NCBI RefSeq assembly: GCF_031624495.1
Contig: NZ_JAMQOP010000001.1
Coordinates: 1,426,001 to 1,490,000 of the forward strand
Source: Halogeometricum sp. S1BR25-6
GTDB taxonomy: Archaea > Halobacteriota > Halobacteria > Halobacteriales > Haloferacaceae
Length of the DNA stretch: 64,000 bases
Direction: 5' to 3'
Positions 16,770-25,192 of this stretch are shown here, piece by piece. Made by a program: the position numbers and the translations under genes. Each line of letters begins with the position of its first letter. Within the stretch, counting starts at the first letter, position 1. Under the pieces are notes generated by a model. It was given only the letters and a program-made list of their open reading frames with translations, searched no databases and was not told where the DNA came from.

Positions 16770-17558
16770 ATGAATACACAAAATCCTGCGAATACTACGA
16801 GTTCGGGGACGGCGAGCAGCACCGAGTCGGTCATCGAACTATCCGGGGTCGACTTCGGATACACGTCTTCCCCGGTCGTCGAGGATATCTCGCTTCGGAT
16901 CGACCCCGGCGAGTACGCTGCAGTCGTAGGTCCGAACGGGTCGGGGAAGTCGACGCTGATGAAGTTGATGCTCGGACTCCTCCGACCGGACGAGGGAAGC
17001 GCCAGGCTCTTCGGCGAACCCTCGCACCAGTTCGACGACGGTTCCAGAATCGGCTACGTCGCCCAGCACGCCAGCGCCTCGAAAGAGATGCCGATCACCG
17101 TTCGAGAAGTCGTGAAGATGGGCCGATTCCCACACGTCGGCTTCGGTCGCCTCGCCAGTGAGGACTGGAACATCGTCGACCGGGCGCTCGACACCGTCGG
17201 CATGACGGCCTTCGCCAATCGTCGTGTGACACAGTTGTCTGGCGGCCAGCGCCAGCGGGCGTTCATCGCCCGTGCGCTCGCCAGCGAAGCCGACCTGCTC
17301 GTCCTCGACGAACCGACCGTCGGGGTCGACATCGAATCGGTCGAAGCGTTCTACGATCTCTTGGACTCGCTGAATCAGGACGATATCACGGTCCTCCTTA
17401 TCGAGCACGACCTAGGCGCGGTCACCGAACACGCCGAACGTGTCATCTGTCTCAACCGCGAGATATACTTCGACGGGCCAGCCAGTGAGTTCGCCGAGAG
17501 TGACGCCCTGGCTCGCGCATTTGGGACCACTGCGAACCTGCTGGGTGGTTCTCGATGA
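16770..17558 (+). CDS. Metal ABC transporter ATP-binding protein (ZnuC-like)
   Basis: 262 residues. All ABC motifs are intact: Walker A GPNGSGKST (about 54-62), Q-loop in YVAQHAS, signature LSGGQRQR, Walker B LLVLDEP, and switch His in LLIEHDLG. It powers import through the adjacent permease. The first ~20 residues are a Ser/Thr-rich extension before the core. It begins 7 bases after the binding-protein gene and its stop overlaps the permease start (ATGA at 17555-17558), so the three are translated from one message. Confidence 0.93.
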   Translation: MNTQNPANTTSSGTASSTESVIELSGVDFGYTSSPVVEDISLRIDPGEYAAVVGPNGSGKSTLMKLMLGLLRPDEGSARLFGEPSHQFDDGSRIGYVAQHASASKEMPITVREVVKMGRFPHVGFGRLASEDWNIVDRALDTVGMTAFANRRVTQLSGGQRQRAFIARALASEADLLVLDEPTVGVDIESVEAFYDLLDSLNQDDITVLLIEHDLGAVTEHAERVICLNREIYFDGPASEFAESDALARAFGTTANLLGGSR

Positions 17559-18565
17559 CGTACCTACCCACCACTCCACTGCAAGCGGGACCGTTGAGTC
17601 CCATATTCGAACCACTGTACTGGTTCCTGCAACTCTGGTCGGGGTTCGTCTCTTGGGTGGCTCGGATGTCTGGGCTGGAACTGCTCCAGTATGGCTTTAT
17701 GCACCGAGCGATCCTCGTCGGTCTCTGTATCGGGGTGATGGCACCCTTGATCGGGACCTTCCTCGTTCATCGGCAGTTGGCACTGATCGGTGATGCGCTC
17801 GCCCACACCGGGTTCGCCGGCGTCGCCGTGGGATTGTTCCTCAACGCCGTCTTCGAACTCGGGGTCTCGCCGTACCTGACGGCAGTCGTCGTTTCGATGA
17901 TCGCTGCGCTGTTCATCGAACTCATCTCGGAGGCGACAGACGCCTACAACGACGTCTCGATGGCAATCGTGCTCTCGACGGGCTTCGCGTTGGGGACGAC
18001 ACTCATCAGCATCAATGCCGGTGGCCTCTCCGTCGGGGTAAACCAGTTCCTCTTCGGGAACCTCGCTACGGTCTCGCAGGACAGTGCCGCGATACTCCTG
18101 CTGCTGTTCGTCATCATTATCGGCGTGGTCGCGCTCACGCGTAACCAATTGCTGTACGTCACCTTCGACGAGACGGCAGCAGCCGTGTCTGGGCTCTCGG
18201 TCAGCTGGTACAACCGCATCATGGTGTTGTTGACGGCGATGGTCGTGGTCGGCGCAATGCAGATCATGGGCGTCATCCTCGTGGCCGCGATGCTCGTCGT
18301 ACCCGTCGCTGGCGCATCGCAGGTCTCTCGGAGTTTCAACGAATCGATACTCGTGTCGGTCGTACTCGCCGAACTGGCCGTCATCCTCGGCATCGGTGTC
18401 TCGTACTATGCCGAGGCGACTGCCGGGGGCGTGATCGTCCTCCTCGCAGTCGCGATCTATGTCGCCGCTGTCGTGCTCGGAAAGTTCCAGACCGCCCTCG
18501 GTGAGGAGGAGACCCCCGAGATGGGGAGTATCGACATGGGCGAAGCCGAACCAAGTGACGACTGA
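17555..18565 (+). CDS. Metal ABC transporter permease (ZnuB-like)
   Basis: 336 residues with eight to nine membrane helices and the ABC-3 family pattern: APLIGTFLVHRQLALIGDALAH near the N-terminus (the coupling region) and MQIMGVILVAAMLVVPVAGA in the second half. It forms the channel of the divalent-metal importer. The N-terminal ~45 residues include an extra hydrophobic segment compared with bacterial ZnuB. The start overlaps the ATPase stop. The C-terminus is short and acidic (EAEPSDD). The regulator gene follows about 64 bases downstream. Confidence 0.92.
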   Translation: MTYLPTTPLQAGPLSPIFEPLYWFLQLWSGFVSWVARMSGLELLQYGFMHRAILVGLCIGVMAPLIGTFLVHRQLALIGDALAHTGFAGVAVGLFLNAVFELGVSPYLTAVVVSMIAALFIELISEATDAYNDVSMAIVLSTGFALGTTLISINAGGLSVGVNQFLFGNLATVSQDSAAILLLLFVIIIGVVALTRNQLLYVTFDETAAAVSGLSVSWYNRIMVLLTAMVVVGAMQIMGVILVAAMLVVPVAGASQVSRSFNESILVSVVLAELAVILGIGVSYYAEATAGGVIVLLAVAIYVAAVVLGKFQTALGEEETPEMGSIDMGEAEPSDD

Positions 18566-18629
18566 CGACCGCTTCCACAACGAACAGTGCGGTGACCCGC
18601 GAAGTAACCGTTCGATAATACCAGACGAA

Positions 18630-19349
18630 ATGAGTTCATCCGATTCTGACACCCCTGACGCGCCGGAGTCGTTGCCAGCGATCACGCCGAAGATGGAAGA
18701 CTATCTCCGTCGCATCTACCGTCTCGAGCAGGAAGCCGACGGTCGGGTGTCCAACTCGGAAATCGCCGAACGGCTCGGGGTCACCAGAGCATCGGTGACG
18801 AGTATGCTCAGTACGCTCTCGAATCGGGGGCTGATCGACCGAGAACGGTACCGCCCGATTCGTCTCACGACCGAGGGAGAAGAACTCGCACTACGAGTGG
18901 TCCGCAGACACCGGCTCGCCGAGACGATGCTCGCGGAGTTGTTCGAGTACGCGATCAGTGAAGTCGACGCCGAGGCCGATATCTTGGAGCATCACCTCAG
19001 TAATCGGCTGTGTCGGGAAATCGAACGGACGCTTGACATGCCAGAAACCGATCCACACGGCGATCCGATTCCCGACAGTAACCTTGACCTCCCTCAATCA
19101 GCAGACGTTACCTCGCTGGTCGAGATTGATGAATCGACGAGTGTGAAGGTTACGCGGATTTTGACGCAGGATGACGAGGTACTGGAGTATCTCGTTTCGA
19201 TCGGGCTGGAGCCGACTAAACGCCTTCACCTCGACGAAATTACGCCGATTGGGATGGTGGTTCTCACTATCGGGGACGCCAGTGAACAGACGAGTCTCCC
19301 ACAAAGACTGGCCTCACAGATACTGGTTTCGCCGCTGGATGACCCATAG
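18630..19349 (+). CDS. DtxR/MntR-family metal-dependent transcriptional regulator
   Basis: 239 residues. Winged-helix domain at about 20-85 (KMEDYLRRIYRLEQ, SNSEIAERLGVTRASVTSML, YRPIRLTTEGEELA). Metal-binding and dimerisation helices follow, with RRHRLAETMLAELF and DAEADILEHHLSNRL carrying the expected Glu and His ligands. A C-terminal FeoA/SH3-like domain starts near 165. With bound metal such proteins repress uptake genes, and its position after the transporter genes makes it their likely regulator, possibly via the palindrome at 15596. Start ATG 18630 is chosen because it opens just before the HTH; upstream in-frame codons lie within the permease gene. Confidence 0.92.
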   Translation: MSSSDSDTPDAPESLPAITPKMEDYLRRIYRLEQEADGRVSNSEIAERLGVTRASVTSMLSTLSNRGLIDRERYRPIRLTTEGEELALRVVRRHRLAETMLAELFEYAISEVDAEADILEHHLSNRLCREIERTLDMPETDPHGDPIPDSNLDLPQSADVTSLVEIDESTSVKVTRILTQDDEVLEYLVSIGLEPTKRLHLDEITPIGMVVLTIGDASEQTSLPQRLASQILVSPLDDP

Positions 19350-19998
19350 CTCACACAGCGGTCGCGGATCACGAGCCTCGACGCACTGTCTTTCAACGAA
19401 TCGCCCAACAGCCGTACGTCGAGTGGCCAGCTTATGAGTCGACACCGCTGTACGATCGAATCTCGCTCGCCGGGTTAGAATCGGACGTTCGAGTCGTCTC
19501 AGGTGTCCGGTTTACGCACCCTGATCATAACTCACTCGAAGGGTTGGTCTGCGAACTTCCGATAGCCGACTTCAGATTCGAGGCTCACGACCGCTACGGA
19601 AGTTCGACACGCTACGAGATGGACATCCTCTTTCGCGTGTTCATGCTGAAAGAACTCTACGGGTGGGAGCATGAAACAACTCTCCCCGAATATCTCGATA
19701 GTCACCCGGCACTCTGTGAACGCCCGGGATTGGAGTCAGCCCGCAACCAATCAACACTGTGGCGTACTTGGAACGAGCGCTTCACACGAAATCTCCGCGA
19801 GACGGTCCAGAAAGCGGCTCGAACGATCCTCATCAACGCGCAGAACGCGGATGTCGCCATCCCGCGCGAACCAGAACGAAACCTCCCACCTCGAAGAGAC
19901 GACGCGGATGAATCTGACTCAAACGATCAAGCCATCCTCGACGGTGCAGGGACGATTACCGAGCACGTTAGTCGCGTCGTCAACCACGCATTACAGCC
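19343..19998 (+). pseudogene. Transposase remnant (N-terminal part only)
   Basis: The frame is open from 19343, just after the regulator gene, without a proper start codon. It reads like the N-terminal region of a haloarchaeal insertion-sequence transposase: ILFRVFMLKELYGWEHET, then NQSTLWRTWNERF and later IPREPERNLPPRRDDADESD. Similarity ends near 19990, and the DDE catalytic part that should follow is missing. The sequence then turns into unrelated DNA up to the Lrp gene. I cannot name the IS family with certainty. It marks an old insertion bordering the metal-transport genes. Confidence 0.6.
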
Positions 19999-20027
19999 CC
20001 GCAAAACCCGGTGTAGTCTCAAATTCC

Positions 20028-20045
20028 ACGAAATCCGGATTTCGT
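20028..20045. promoter_or_regulatory. Perfect 18-bp palindrome upstream of the Lrp/aminotransferase genes
   Basis: ACGAAATCCGGATTTCGT equals its own reverse complement. It lies 85 bases before ATG 20130 of the Lrp-type regulator, in the short stretch between the transposase remnant and that gene. It could be an operator for the regulator or the end of a lost mobile element; nothing in the sequence decides. Confidence 0.45.
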
Positions 20046-20129
20046 ATCGCAGTATCCGCTTCACATCGCCCTCGGCCCCAAGCTTGCGCCGTGAGCAAAT
20101 CATTTCACGGGGGACCGCAACCCCGTAGT

Positions 20130-20618
20130 ATGGACGACAAGCGGGAACTGCTCGACCTGTTGCTGCGAGACGCTCGCGAGAGCCCAGAAGACATCGCCCG
20201 GCAGACTGGACTCGACGCGGCAGCGGTCGAAACGCTCATCGCGGAGTTAGAAGCGGAGGGCGTCGTCCGCGGGTATCAGGCCGTCGTCGACTGGGACCGC
20301 GTGGACGAAGAGCACGTGCAGGCGCAGTTGGAACTCAACGTGGAACTCGACCGCGAGACGGGGTACGAGGAGATCGCGCGCCGCATCGCCAAGTTCCCCG
20401 AGGTGTCCTCACTCCGATTAGTCTCCGGCGACTTCGACTTCGCGGTCGACGTCGAGGGGAAGTCGATGCACGACGTCTCGCAGTTCGTCTCCGAGCGGAT
20501 CGCTCCCATCCCGGAGGTGACCCAGACGGTGACGCACTTCGTCATGGAGACGTACAAGGAACGCGGCATCGAGATGGGCGATACGGACGAGGACGACCGA
20601 CTCACGTTCTCGCCATGA
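20130..20618 (+). CDS. Lrp/AsnC-family transcriptional regulator
   Basis: 162 residues. The N-terminal winged helix (about 5-55: LLDLLLRDARESPEDIARQTGLDAAAV) binds DNA and the RAM/AsnC-type domain (about 65-150) binds an effector, usually an amino acid, and assembles oligomers. Start ATG 20130 opens directly on the HTH. Its stop overlaps the aminotransferase start (ATGA at 20615-20618), so regulator and enzyme are co-translated, and the regulator probably senses an amino acid handled by that enzyme. Confidence 0.9.
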   Translation: MDDKRELLDLLLRDARESPEDIARQTGLDAAAVETLIAELEAEGVVRGYQAVVDWDRVDEEHVQAQLELNVELDRETGYEEIARRIAKFPEVSSLRLVSGDFDFAVDVEGKSMHDVSQFVSERIAPIPEVTQTVTHFVMETYKERGIEMGDTDEDDRLTFSP

Positions 20619-21766
20619 ACCGCCACCTCTCGACGCGCGCCCGCGAGACGCCGCCGTCGGGCATCCGGCGCTTCTTCGAGGTGGCCGAGGAGATGGACGA
20701 CGTCATCTCCCTCGGCGTCGGCGAACCGGACTTCTCCGCGCCGTGGGCCGCCCGAACCGCCGCCATCGACTCCTTGGAGCGGGGTCGAACCTCCTACACC
20801 TCGAACCGCGGCCGCCGCGACCTGCGGGAGGCCATCGCCGACCGGGTCGAACGCTACGACCAGTACTACGACCCGGACGACGAGATACTCGTCACCTCGG
20901 GGGCGAGTGAGGCTGTCGACTTGGCGATGCGCGCCCTCGTCGACCCCGGCGACGCCGTCGCGGTGCCGGAACCGTCGTACATCTCCTACACGCCGACCGT
21001 CTCCTTCGCCGGCGGGGACCCCCTGCCCGTGCGGACGCGCGCCGAGGAGGAGTTCGCCCTCCGGTACGAGGACCTCGAACGCGCCGGCGCGGCCGACGCC
21101 GAGACCCTCGTGCTCTGCTACCCGAACAACCCGACGGGCGCGGTGATGTCGGAGGATGGACTCGCCGAGGTGGCGGAGTTCGTCGAGGAACACGACCTGT
21201 TCGTCCTCTCAGACGAGATTTACGCGGCACTCAGATACGAAGACGAGCACACCTCCATCGCCACGCTACCGGGGATGCGCGAGCGGACCGTCGTGTTCAA
21301 CGGCTTCTCGAAGGCCTACGCGATGACGGGCTTTCGCCTCGGGTACGCCCTCGGCCCCCCGGAAGTCATCGGCGCGATGAACCGCATCCACCAGTACACG
21401 ATGCTGTCGGCGCCGACGACGGCGCAGTACGCCGCCATCGAGGCCATCAAGGCGTGCGACGACGCCGTCGAGGAGATGCGCCGCGCCTACGACCGGCGGC
21501 GGCGGTTCGTCATCTCGCGGTTCAACGAACTCGGGATGGACTGCTTCGAGGCGAAGGGCGCCTTCTACGTCTTCCCGAAGTGTCCGCCTGGATGGGAGGA
21601 CGACGAGGCGTTCGCGGAGGCGCTACTCCAAGAGGAACAGGTCGCTCTCGTGCCGGGTCGGGTCTTCGGCGAGAGCGGCGAGGGCCACCTCCGCGTCTCC
21701 TACGCGACGGGGATGAACGAGTTGAAGGCGGCGCTGAACCGCATCGAGTCGTTCCTGCGGGAGTAG
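20615..21766 (+). CDS. PLP-dependent class I/II aminotransferase
   Basis: 383 residues of fold-type I. Seen are the N-terminal SLGVGEPDFSAPWAA, the PLP-phosphate region TSGASEAVDLAMRALVDPGD, CYPNNPTGAVMS, LSDEIYAALRY with the PLP-binding Asp/Tyr, and the Schiff-base Lys in NGFSKAYAMTGFRLGYA. The C-terminal Arg (LRVSYA) binds the substrate carboxylate. This points to an aspartate- or aromatic-type aminotransferase. The upstream overlapping Lrp gene suggests amino-acid-responsive expression. Confidence 0.92.
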   Translation: MNRHLSTRARETPPSGIRRFFEVAEEMDDVISLGVGEPDFSAPWAARTAAIDSLERGRTSYTSNRGRRDLREAIADRVERYDQYYDPDDEILVTSGASEAVDLAMRALVDPGDAVAVPEPSYISYTPTVSFAGGDPLPVRTRAEEEFALRYEDLERAGAADAETLVLCYPNNPTGAVMSEDGLAEVAEFVEEHDLFVLSDEIYAALRYEDEHTSIATLPGMRERTVVFNGFSKAYAMTGFRLGYALGPPEVIGAMNRIHQYTMLSAPTTAQYAAIEAIKACDDAVEEMRRAYDRRRRFVISRFNELGMDCFEAKGAFYVFPKCPPGWEDDEAFAEALLQEEQVALVPGRVFGESGEGHLRVSYATGMNELKAALNRIESFLRE

Positions 21767-21843
21767 CCCGCTAAACCGCCCGTCGCGATATCGTTTCTCG
21801 CTACGGGAGGCAGTTGTGCGGCCGATTCGTGTCGGAGACGCCC

Positions 21844-22305
21844 TCATCCGGGGCAGTTCCCACTCAAGGAGTCCGGCGCCCCAACCGTCACGTACGGATG
21901 GCTGTCATCCGGGAATCCGATGGTGATGACCGCGACGGCACAGCGTCCCTCGGTGTGCACGTCGTCCGCTGTCAACGTCCGCGTGCGAATGTCGGGGTCC
22001 TCGTCCGGTCCGAAAACGACGTACTGGAGCGTATATACCGCGGGTGTCGACGGCCACGAGACGCCGATTCGCTCCACGTCGCCATCGCCGCCGACGGTGA
22101 CCGTCGTTTCGTGGACGAGTTCACCGTCACGCTCGAGTTCGACTCTGACCGTATGCTCGTCCGGGTGAGCGTTCCGAACGGAAATCTCACCCAGTACGAG
22201 ACCGCGGTCTCCGGTAACGACAGGCGCGGAGCATCCCGCTACACCCGCAACCGTAACGGCACCGAGGCTTCGTAGAAGATTCCGTCGAGAAGGGCTGAGA
22301 GTCAC
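21844..22305 (-). CDS. Exported lipoprotein of unknown function, 153 aa
   Basis: The N-terminus RRNLLRSLGAVTVAGVAGCSA has a twin-arginine signal and a lipobox cysteine near residue 25. The remaining ~125 residues look like one immunoglobulin-like beta sandwich (GEISVRNAHPDEHTVRVELE, VERIGVSWPSTPAVYTLQYV). Haloarchaea carry many such short lipoproteins without known function; a related one is at 56939-57409. Convergent with the aminotransferase gene. Two further cysteines (GRCAV and SGNCPG) could form a disulfide outside the cell. Confidence 0.75.
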   Translation of the reverse strand: MTLSPSRRNLLRSLGAVTVAGVAGCSAPVVTGDRGLVLGEISVRNAHPDEHTVRVELERDGELVHETTVTVGGDGDVERIGVSWPSTPAVYTLQYVVFGPDEDPDIRTRTLTADDVHTEGRCAVAVITIGFPDDSHPYVTVGAPDSLSGNCPG

Positions 22306-22476
22306 TACATCTCCTTAGCGTATTCGTCGCAAGTACGTTCCGGAGTGTGAGGTACTTCTCGGGGACTCACCAACCGAGTATTCCCAACGCGCCAGACTTC
22401 CGCCGCCGAGACCCGCGAGCGCCGCGTCCGCGACGGCGCACTTATGCGCTCGGAGCGGCCTCCCACACGCACACTC

Positions 22477-22977
22477 ATGAGTCGCACGAGCGAGGACGCC
22501 GAGTTCGGGGCGCGCACGGGCACCGTCGACCGCATCCACGTCGTCCCGGAGACGAGCGGCGAGGCCGAACCCCGCGAGTCCGTCGAGGCCGTCGTGGACC
22601 GCGGCATAACCGGGGACAGATACTACGAGGGGAAGGGGATCAACAACGAGAATCCGAACCTCGAATCCAGCGACGTGACGCTCATCGAGGCCGAGGCGCT
22701 GGCGGACGCCGCGGCGGACTACGGCGTCGAGTTCGAGTCCGGCGCGCACCGTCGCAACATCACGACGCGGGGCGTCGCGCTGAATCACCTCGTCGGCGAA
22801 CGGTTCCGCGTCGGTGAGGCCGTCTTCGAGGGGACCGGCCTCTGCGAACCGTGCGGGCACATGCGGTCGCTCTCGGGCGAGGACGACGCGGTGGAGGCGC
22901 TCAGACACCGCGGCGGCCTCGACGCCCGAATCGTCGAGTCGGGACGGGTCGCCGTCGGCGACGACGTTCGGTGGTGA
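22477..22977 (+). CDS. MOSC-domain protein
   Basis: 166 residues. The MOSC (molybdenum cofactor sulfurase C-terminal) domain spans almost the whole protein, with VVDRGITGDRYYEGKG, SGAHRRNITTRGVALNHLVG, and the conserved Cys in FEGTGLCEPCGHM. Such proteins handle sulfur for the molybdenum cofactor or act as small Moco-dependent reductases. ATG 22477 is favoured over the in-frame ATG at 22444, because the latter lies inside the TTATGC promoter box. Stands alone between an oppositely directed lipoprotein gene and the GntP gene. Confidence 0.87.
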   Translation: MSRTSEDAEFGARTGTVDRIHVVPETSGEAEPRESVEAVVDRGITGDRYYEGKGINNENPNLESSDVTLIEAEALADAAADYGVEFESGAHRRNITTRGVALNHLVGERFRVGEAVFEGTGLCEPCGHMRSLSGEDDAVEALRHRGGLDARIVESGRVAVGDDVRW

Positions 22978-23074
22978 GACGGGCGCGCGGACGACGTGCG
23001 GGACGGGGTGCCCGGTCGCACGGGCGTCCGGTCACCTGACGGACGCGTTCGAAAAAAGAGCGGTCGCGGCCGGT

Positions 23075-24469
23075 CTACGCGAGGGGGAGCACCGTCGAGT
23101 AGACGAGGACGGCGACGATACCGGTGATGGAGATGATGGTCGTGAGCACCGTCCACGTCTTCAGCGTCTCCGCCTGCGTGAGGCCGCCGATTTCCTTGAC
23201 GAGCCAGAAGCCCGAGTCGTTGTACCACGAGCAGATGTTTCCGCCCGCACCGATGGCCATGACGAGGTAGGCGGGGTGGACGGTGAGTTGACCCGTCAGC
23301 GGCGCCATGATGCCGGCGGTAGTGAGCATCGCGGCGGTCGCCGACCCCTGCGCGATGCGGACGATGGCGGCGATGAGCCACGCGGTCACGATGAGGCCGA
23401 TGCCGACGCCTTCCAGACTGCCGGCGATGTACGAGCCGATTCCGGAGGCGGCCAACAGCGCGCCGAAGGCGCCACCCATCGCCGTGATAGCCGCGATGTT
23501 ACCGCCGCTCTTCAGCGCCTCGGTGAGTTCGTCCTCCCACTGCGAGCGGGTCAGTTCGGACCATCGGAGGTACGTCAGCGCTGCCGCGATGGCCGCAATG
23601 GTGAGCGCGACGTTCTTGTCCCCGATGAACGCCACAATAGGCCTGATGCTCTGGAGCACCGGATACGTGGACTGGAGCGTGTCGACGATGGTGAACGAGG
23701 AGACGAGGACGACGGCGAGGAGGATGGGAAGCGCCGATTCGAAGACGCCAGGGATGTTCTCCGCGGAGCGGTTCGCGCGCTCCATCAACTCCTCGGTGGA
23801 GGTCCCCATCGCGTCGCGGAGGGGGATGTCGAGGCGGTTGTTTATCCAGCGGCCGTAGACGAGTCCGGCCATCGTCGCCGCCGGGAGGGCGACGGCGACG
23901 CCGACGGCGATAGTCATTCCGAGGTTGACGCCGATTTCGCTGGCGACGGCCAGCGGACCGGGCGTCGGCGGGATGAACACGTGGGCCGTCGCTCCGCCGG
24001 CGCCGACTGCGACGATGTACAGCGCGTAGTCCTTCCCGCGGCGCGCCCGCATCGAACGGGCCAGCGGCGCGAGCAGGTAGAACACGCTGTCGAAGAAGAC
24101 GGGGATGGCGAGGACGGTACTGCTCCCCCACAGTGCGACGTCGGAGTTGTCCTCCCCGAGAACCGACTGGAACCCGCGCACGATGCGCTGGGCGGACCCG
24201 GCCTCCAGCATCGCTTTGCCGATGACCGCGGCCATCAGGATGGGAATACCGATGCCGGCCATCCCGTTCCCGAACGCCGTCGCCGTCTGCGTGGCGGCGT
24301 CGGCGAGCGAGAAGTCGGGTACGAAGGCGGCGTTGACGAGTCCGACCGTGAAGGCGGCGATAGTCAATCCGACGAACGCCGGGAGGTCCCAGACGACGAG
24401 CAGCAATACGACCACGACGAGCCCGACGACGAACGTCAAAAGCGGGCTGTGAGCGAATTCGGCTACCAT
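23075..24469 (-). CDS. GntP-family permease (gluconate/hydroxy-acid:H+ symporter type)
   Basis: 464 residues with about 12-14 membrane helices. GntP features are seen: FGNGMAGIGIPILMAAVIGK, HVFIPPTPGPLAVASEIGV, and the C-terminal GQLTVHPAYLVMAIGAGGN with ICSWYNDSGFWLVKEIGG. Transports a sugar acid or other hydroxy acid with protons; the substrate is unknown. ATG 24469 is preferred to ATG 24487, since the AT-rich palindrome at 24499-24510 then lies at about -35 and can act as TATA region. A UspA gene is divergent from it and shares the same intergenic region. Confidence 0.92.
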   Translation of the reverse strand: MVAEFAHSPLLTFVVGLVVVVLLLVVWDLPAFVGLTIAAFTVGLVNAAFVPDFSLADAATQTATAFGNGMAGIGIPILMAAVIGKAMLEAGSAQRIVRGFQSVLGEDNSDVALWGSSTVLAIPVFFDSVFYLLAPLARSMRARRGKDYALYIVAVGAGGATAHVFIPPTPGPLAVASEIGVNLGMTIAVGVAVALPAATMAGLVYGRWINNRLDIPLRDAMGTSTEELMERANRSAENIPGVFESALPILLAVVLVSSFTIVDTLQSTYPVLQSIRPIVAFIGDKNVALTIAAIAAALTYLRWSELTRSQWEDELTEALKSGGNIAAITAMGGAFGALLAASGIGSYIAGSLEGVGIGLIVTAWLIAAIVRIAQGSATAAMLTTAGIMAPLTGQLTVHPAYLVMAIGAGGNICSWYNDSGFWLVKEIGGLTQAETLKTWTVLTTIISITGIVAVLVYSTVLPLA

Positions 24470-24498
24470 AGAGACACCGGGTATCATCCACGTCCGTT

Positions 24499-24510
24499 GA
24501 AAATATTTTC
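24499..24510. promoter_or_regulatory. AT-rich 12-bp palindrome in the GntP/UspA divergent promoter region
   Basis: GAAAATATTTTC is a perfect palindrome about 30 to 41 bases upstream of the GntP start. It lies in a long AT-rich block (24495-24595) in a GC-rich genome. It could combine a TATA element with a regulator site. Confidence 0.4.
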
Positions 24511-24638
24511 CATTACAAAATATGTAGCAATCTCTGTCGGATTATATTTTATATTTGTATGACTCATTTAATTATCCAAAGGGGAAATCGATTCGAAATC
24601 GGCCAGGCGTTTATGACTCTCGACATGGACGGGCGAAC

Positions 24639-25085
24639 GTGAACCGAGCACTCGCCGTCGTCGAACCGACCGACGCCTCGAAGGAACTGCTGCGCGAAGC
24701 CGGGAGCCTCGCCGAAGGCGTCGGCGCCGACCTCGTTCTGGTGCACGCGACCACCGACGAGGAGTACAGCGCCCGCCGAAAGGCGATGGAATCGCTCTCG
24801 AACGCGTCGACCAAGTATACGCCGGGGGAGGCCCGGGCGGGGGCGGCCGAGTTCGCCCGCGACTTGGGAGAGGAGATACTCGCGTCGTTCGACGTCGAGT
24901 ACGAGGTCACCAGTTCGGTCGGCGACAAGGCCGACGCGGTTCTCGGGGCCGCCGAGGAGTACGACTGCGACCACATCTTCTTCGCCGGGCGGCAGCGTTC
25001 GCCCACCGGAAAGGCCCTGTTCGGCGACGCGACGCAACGGGTCATCCTCGACTTCGATGGACCCGTGACCGTCCTCACCGCCTGA
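24639..25085 (+). CDS. Universal stress protein (UspA family)
   Basis: 148 residues from a GTG start. Rossmann-like Usp fold: MNRALAVVEPTDASKELLRE, ADLVLVHATT, and the C-terminal nucleotide-loop region FFAGRQRSPTGKALFGDATQRVILDFDGPVTVL, which has the spacing of the ATP-binding G-x2-G-x9-G-(S/T) motif though residues deviate. The start is supported by a TTTATG box about 27 bases upstream; longer in-frame extension to 24555 lies in AT-rich promoter DNA. Cytoplasmic, exact role unknown; sharing a promoter region with the permease suggests a link. Confidence 0.88.
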   Translation: MNRALAVVEPTDASKELLREAGSLAEGVGADLVLVHATTDEEYSARRKAMESLSNASTKYTPGEARAGAAEFARDLGEEILASFDVEYEVTSSVGDKADAVLGAAEEYDCDHIFFAGRQRSPTGKALFGDATQRVILDFDGPVTVLTA

Positions 25086-25160
25086 CCGCCGCTCTCGCTC
25101 CGTGCGAGGGACACGCATGGATAGACGCTCGCGTGCAGAAACTCATCAAATACACAAAGT

Positions 25161-25168
25161 ATTATTTG
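25161..25168 (+). promoter_or_regulatory. TATA-like box of the DUF7504/CHAT genes
   Basis: TATTATTT is centred 28 bases before ATG 25193, in an AT-rich stretch. The ATG is otherwise without a ribosome-binding site, so a leaderless transcript is likely. Confidence 0.5.
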
Positions 25169-25192
25169 CTGGGGTTGCGTGAGTCAAGACGA

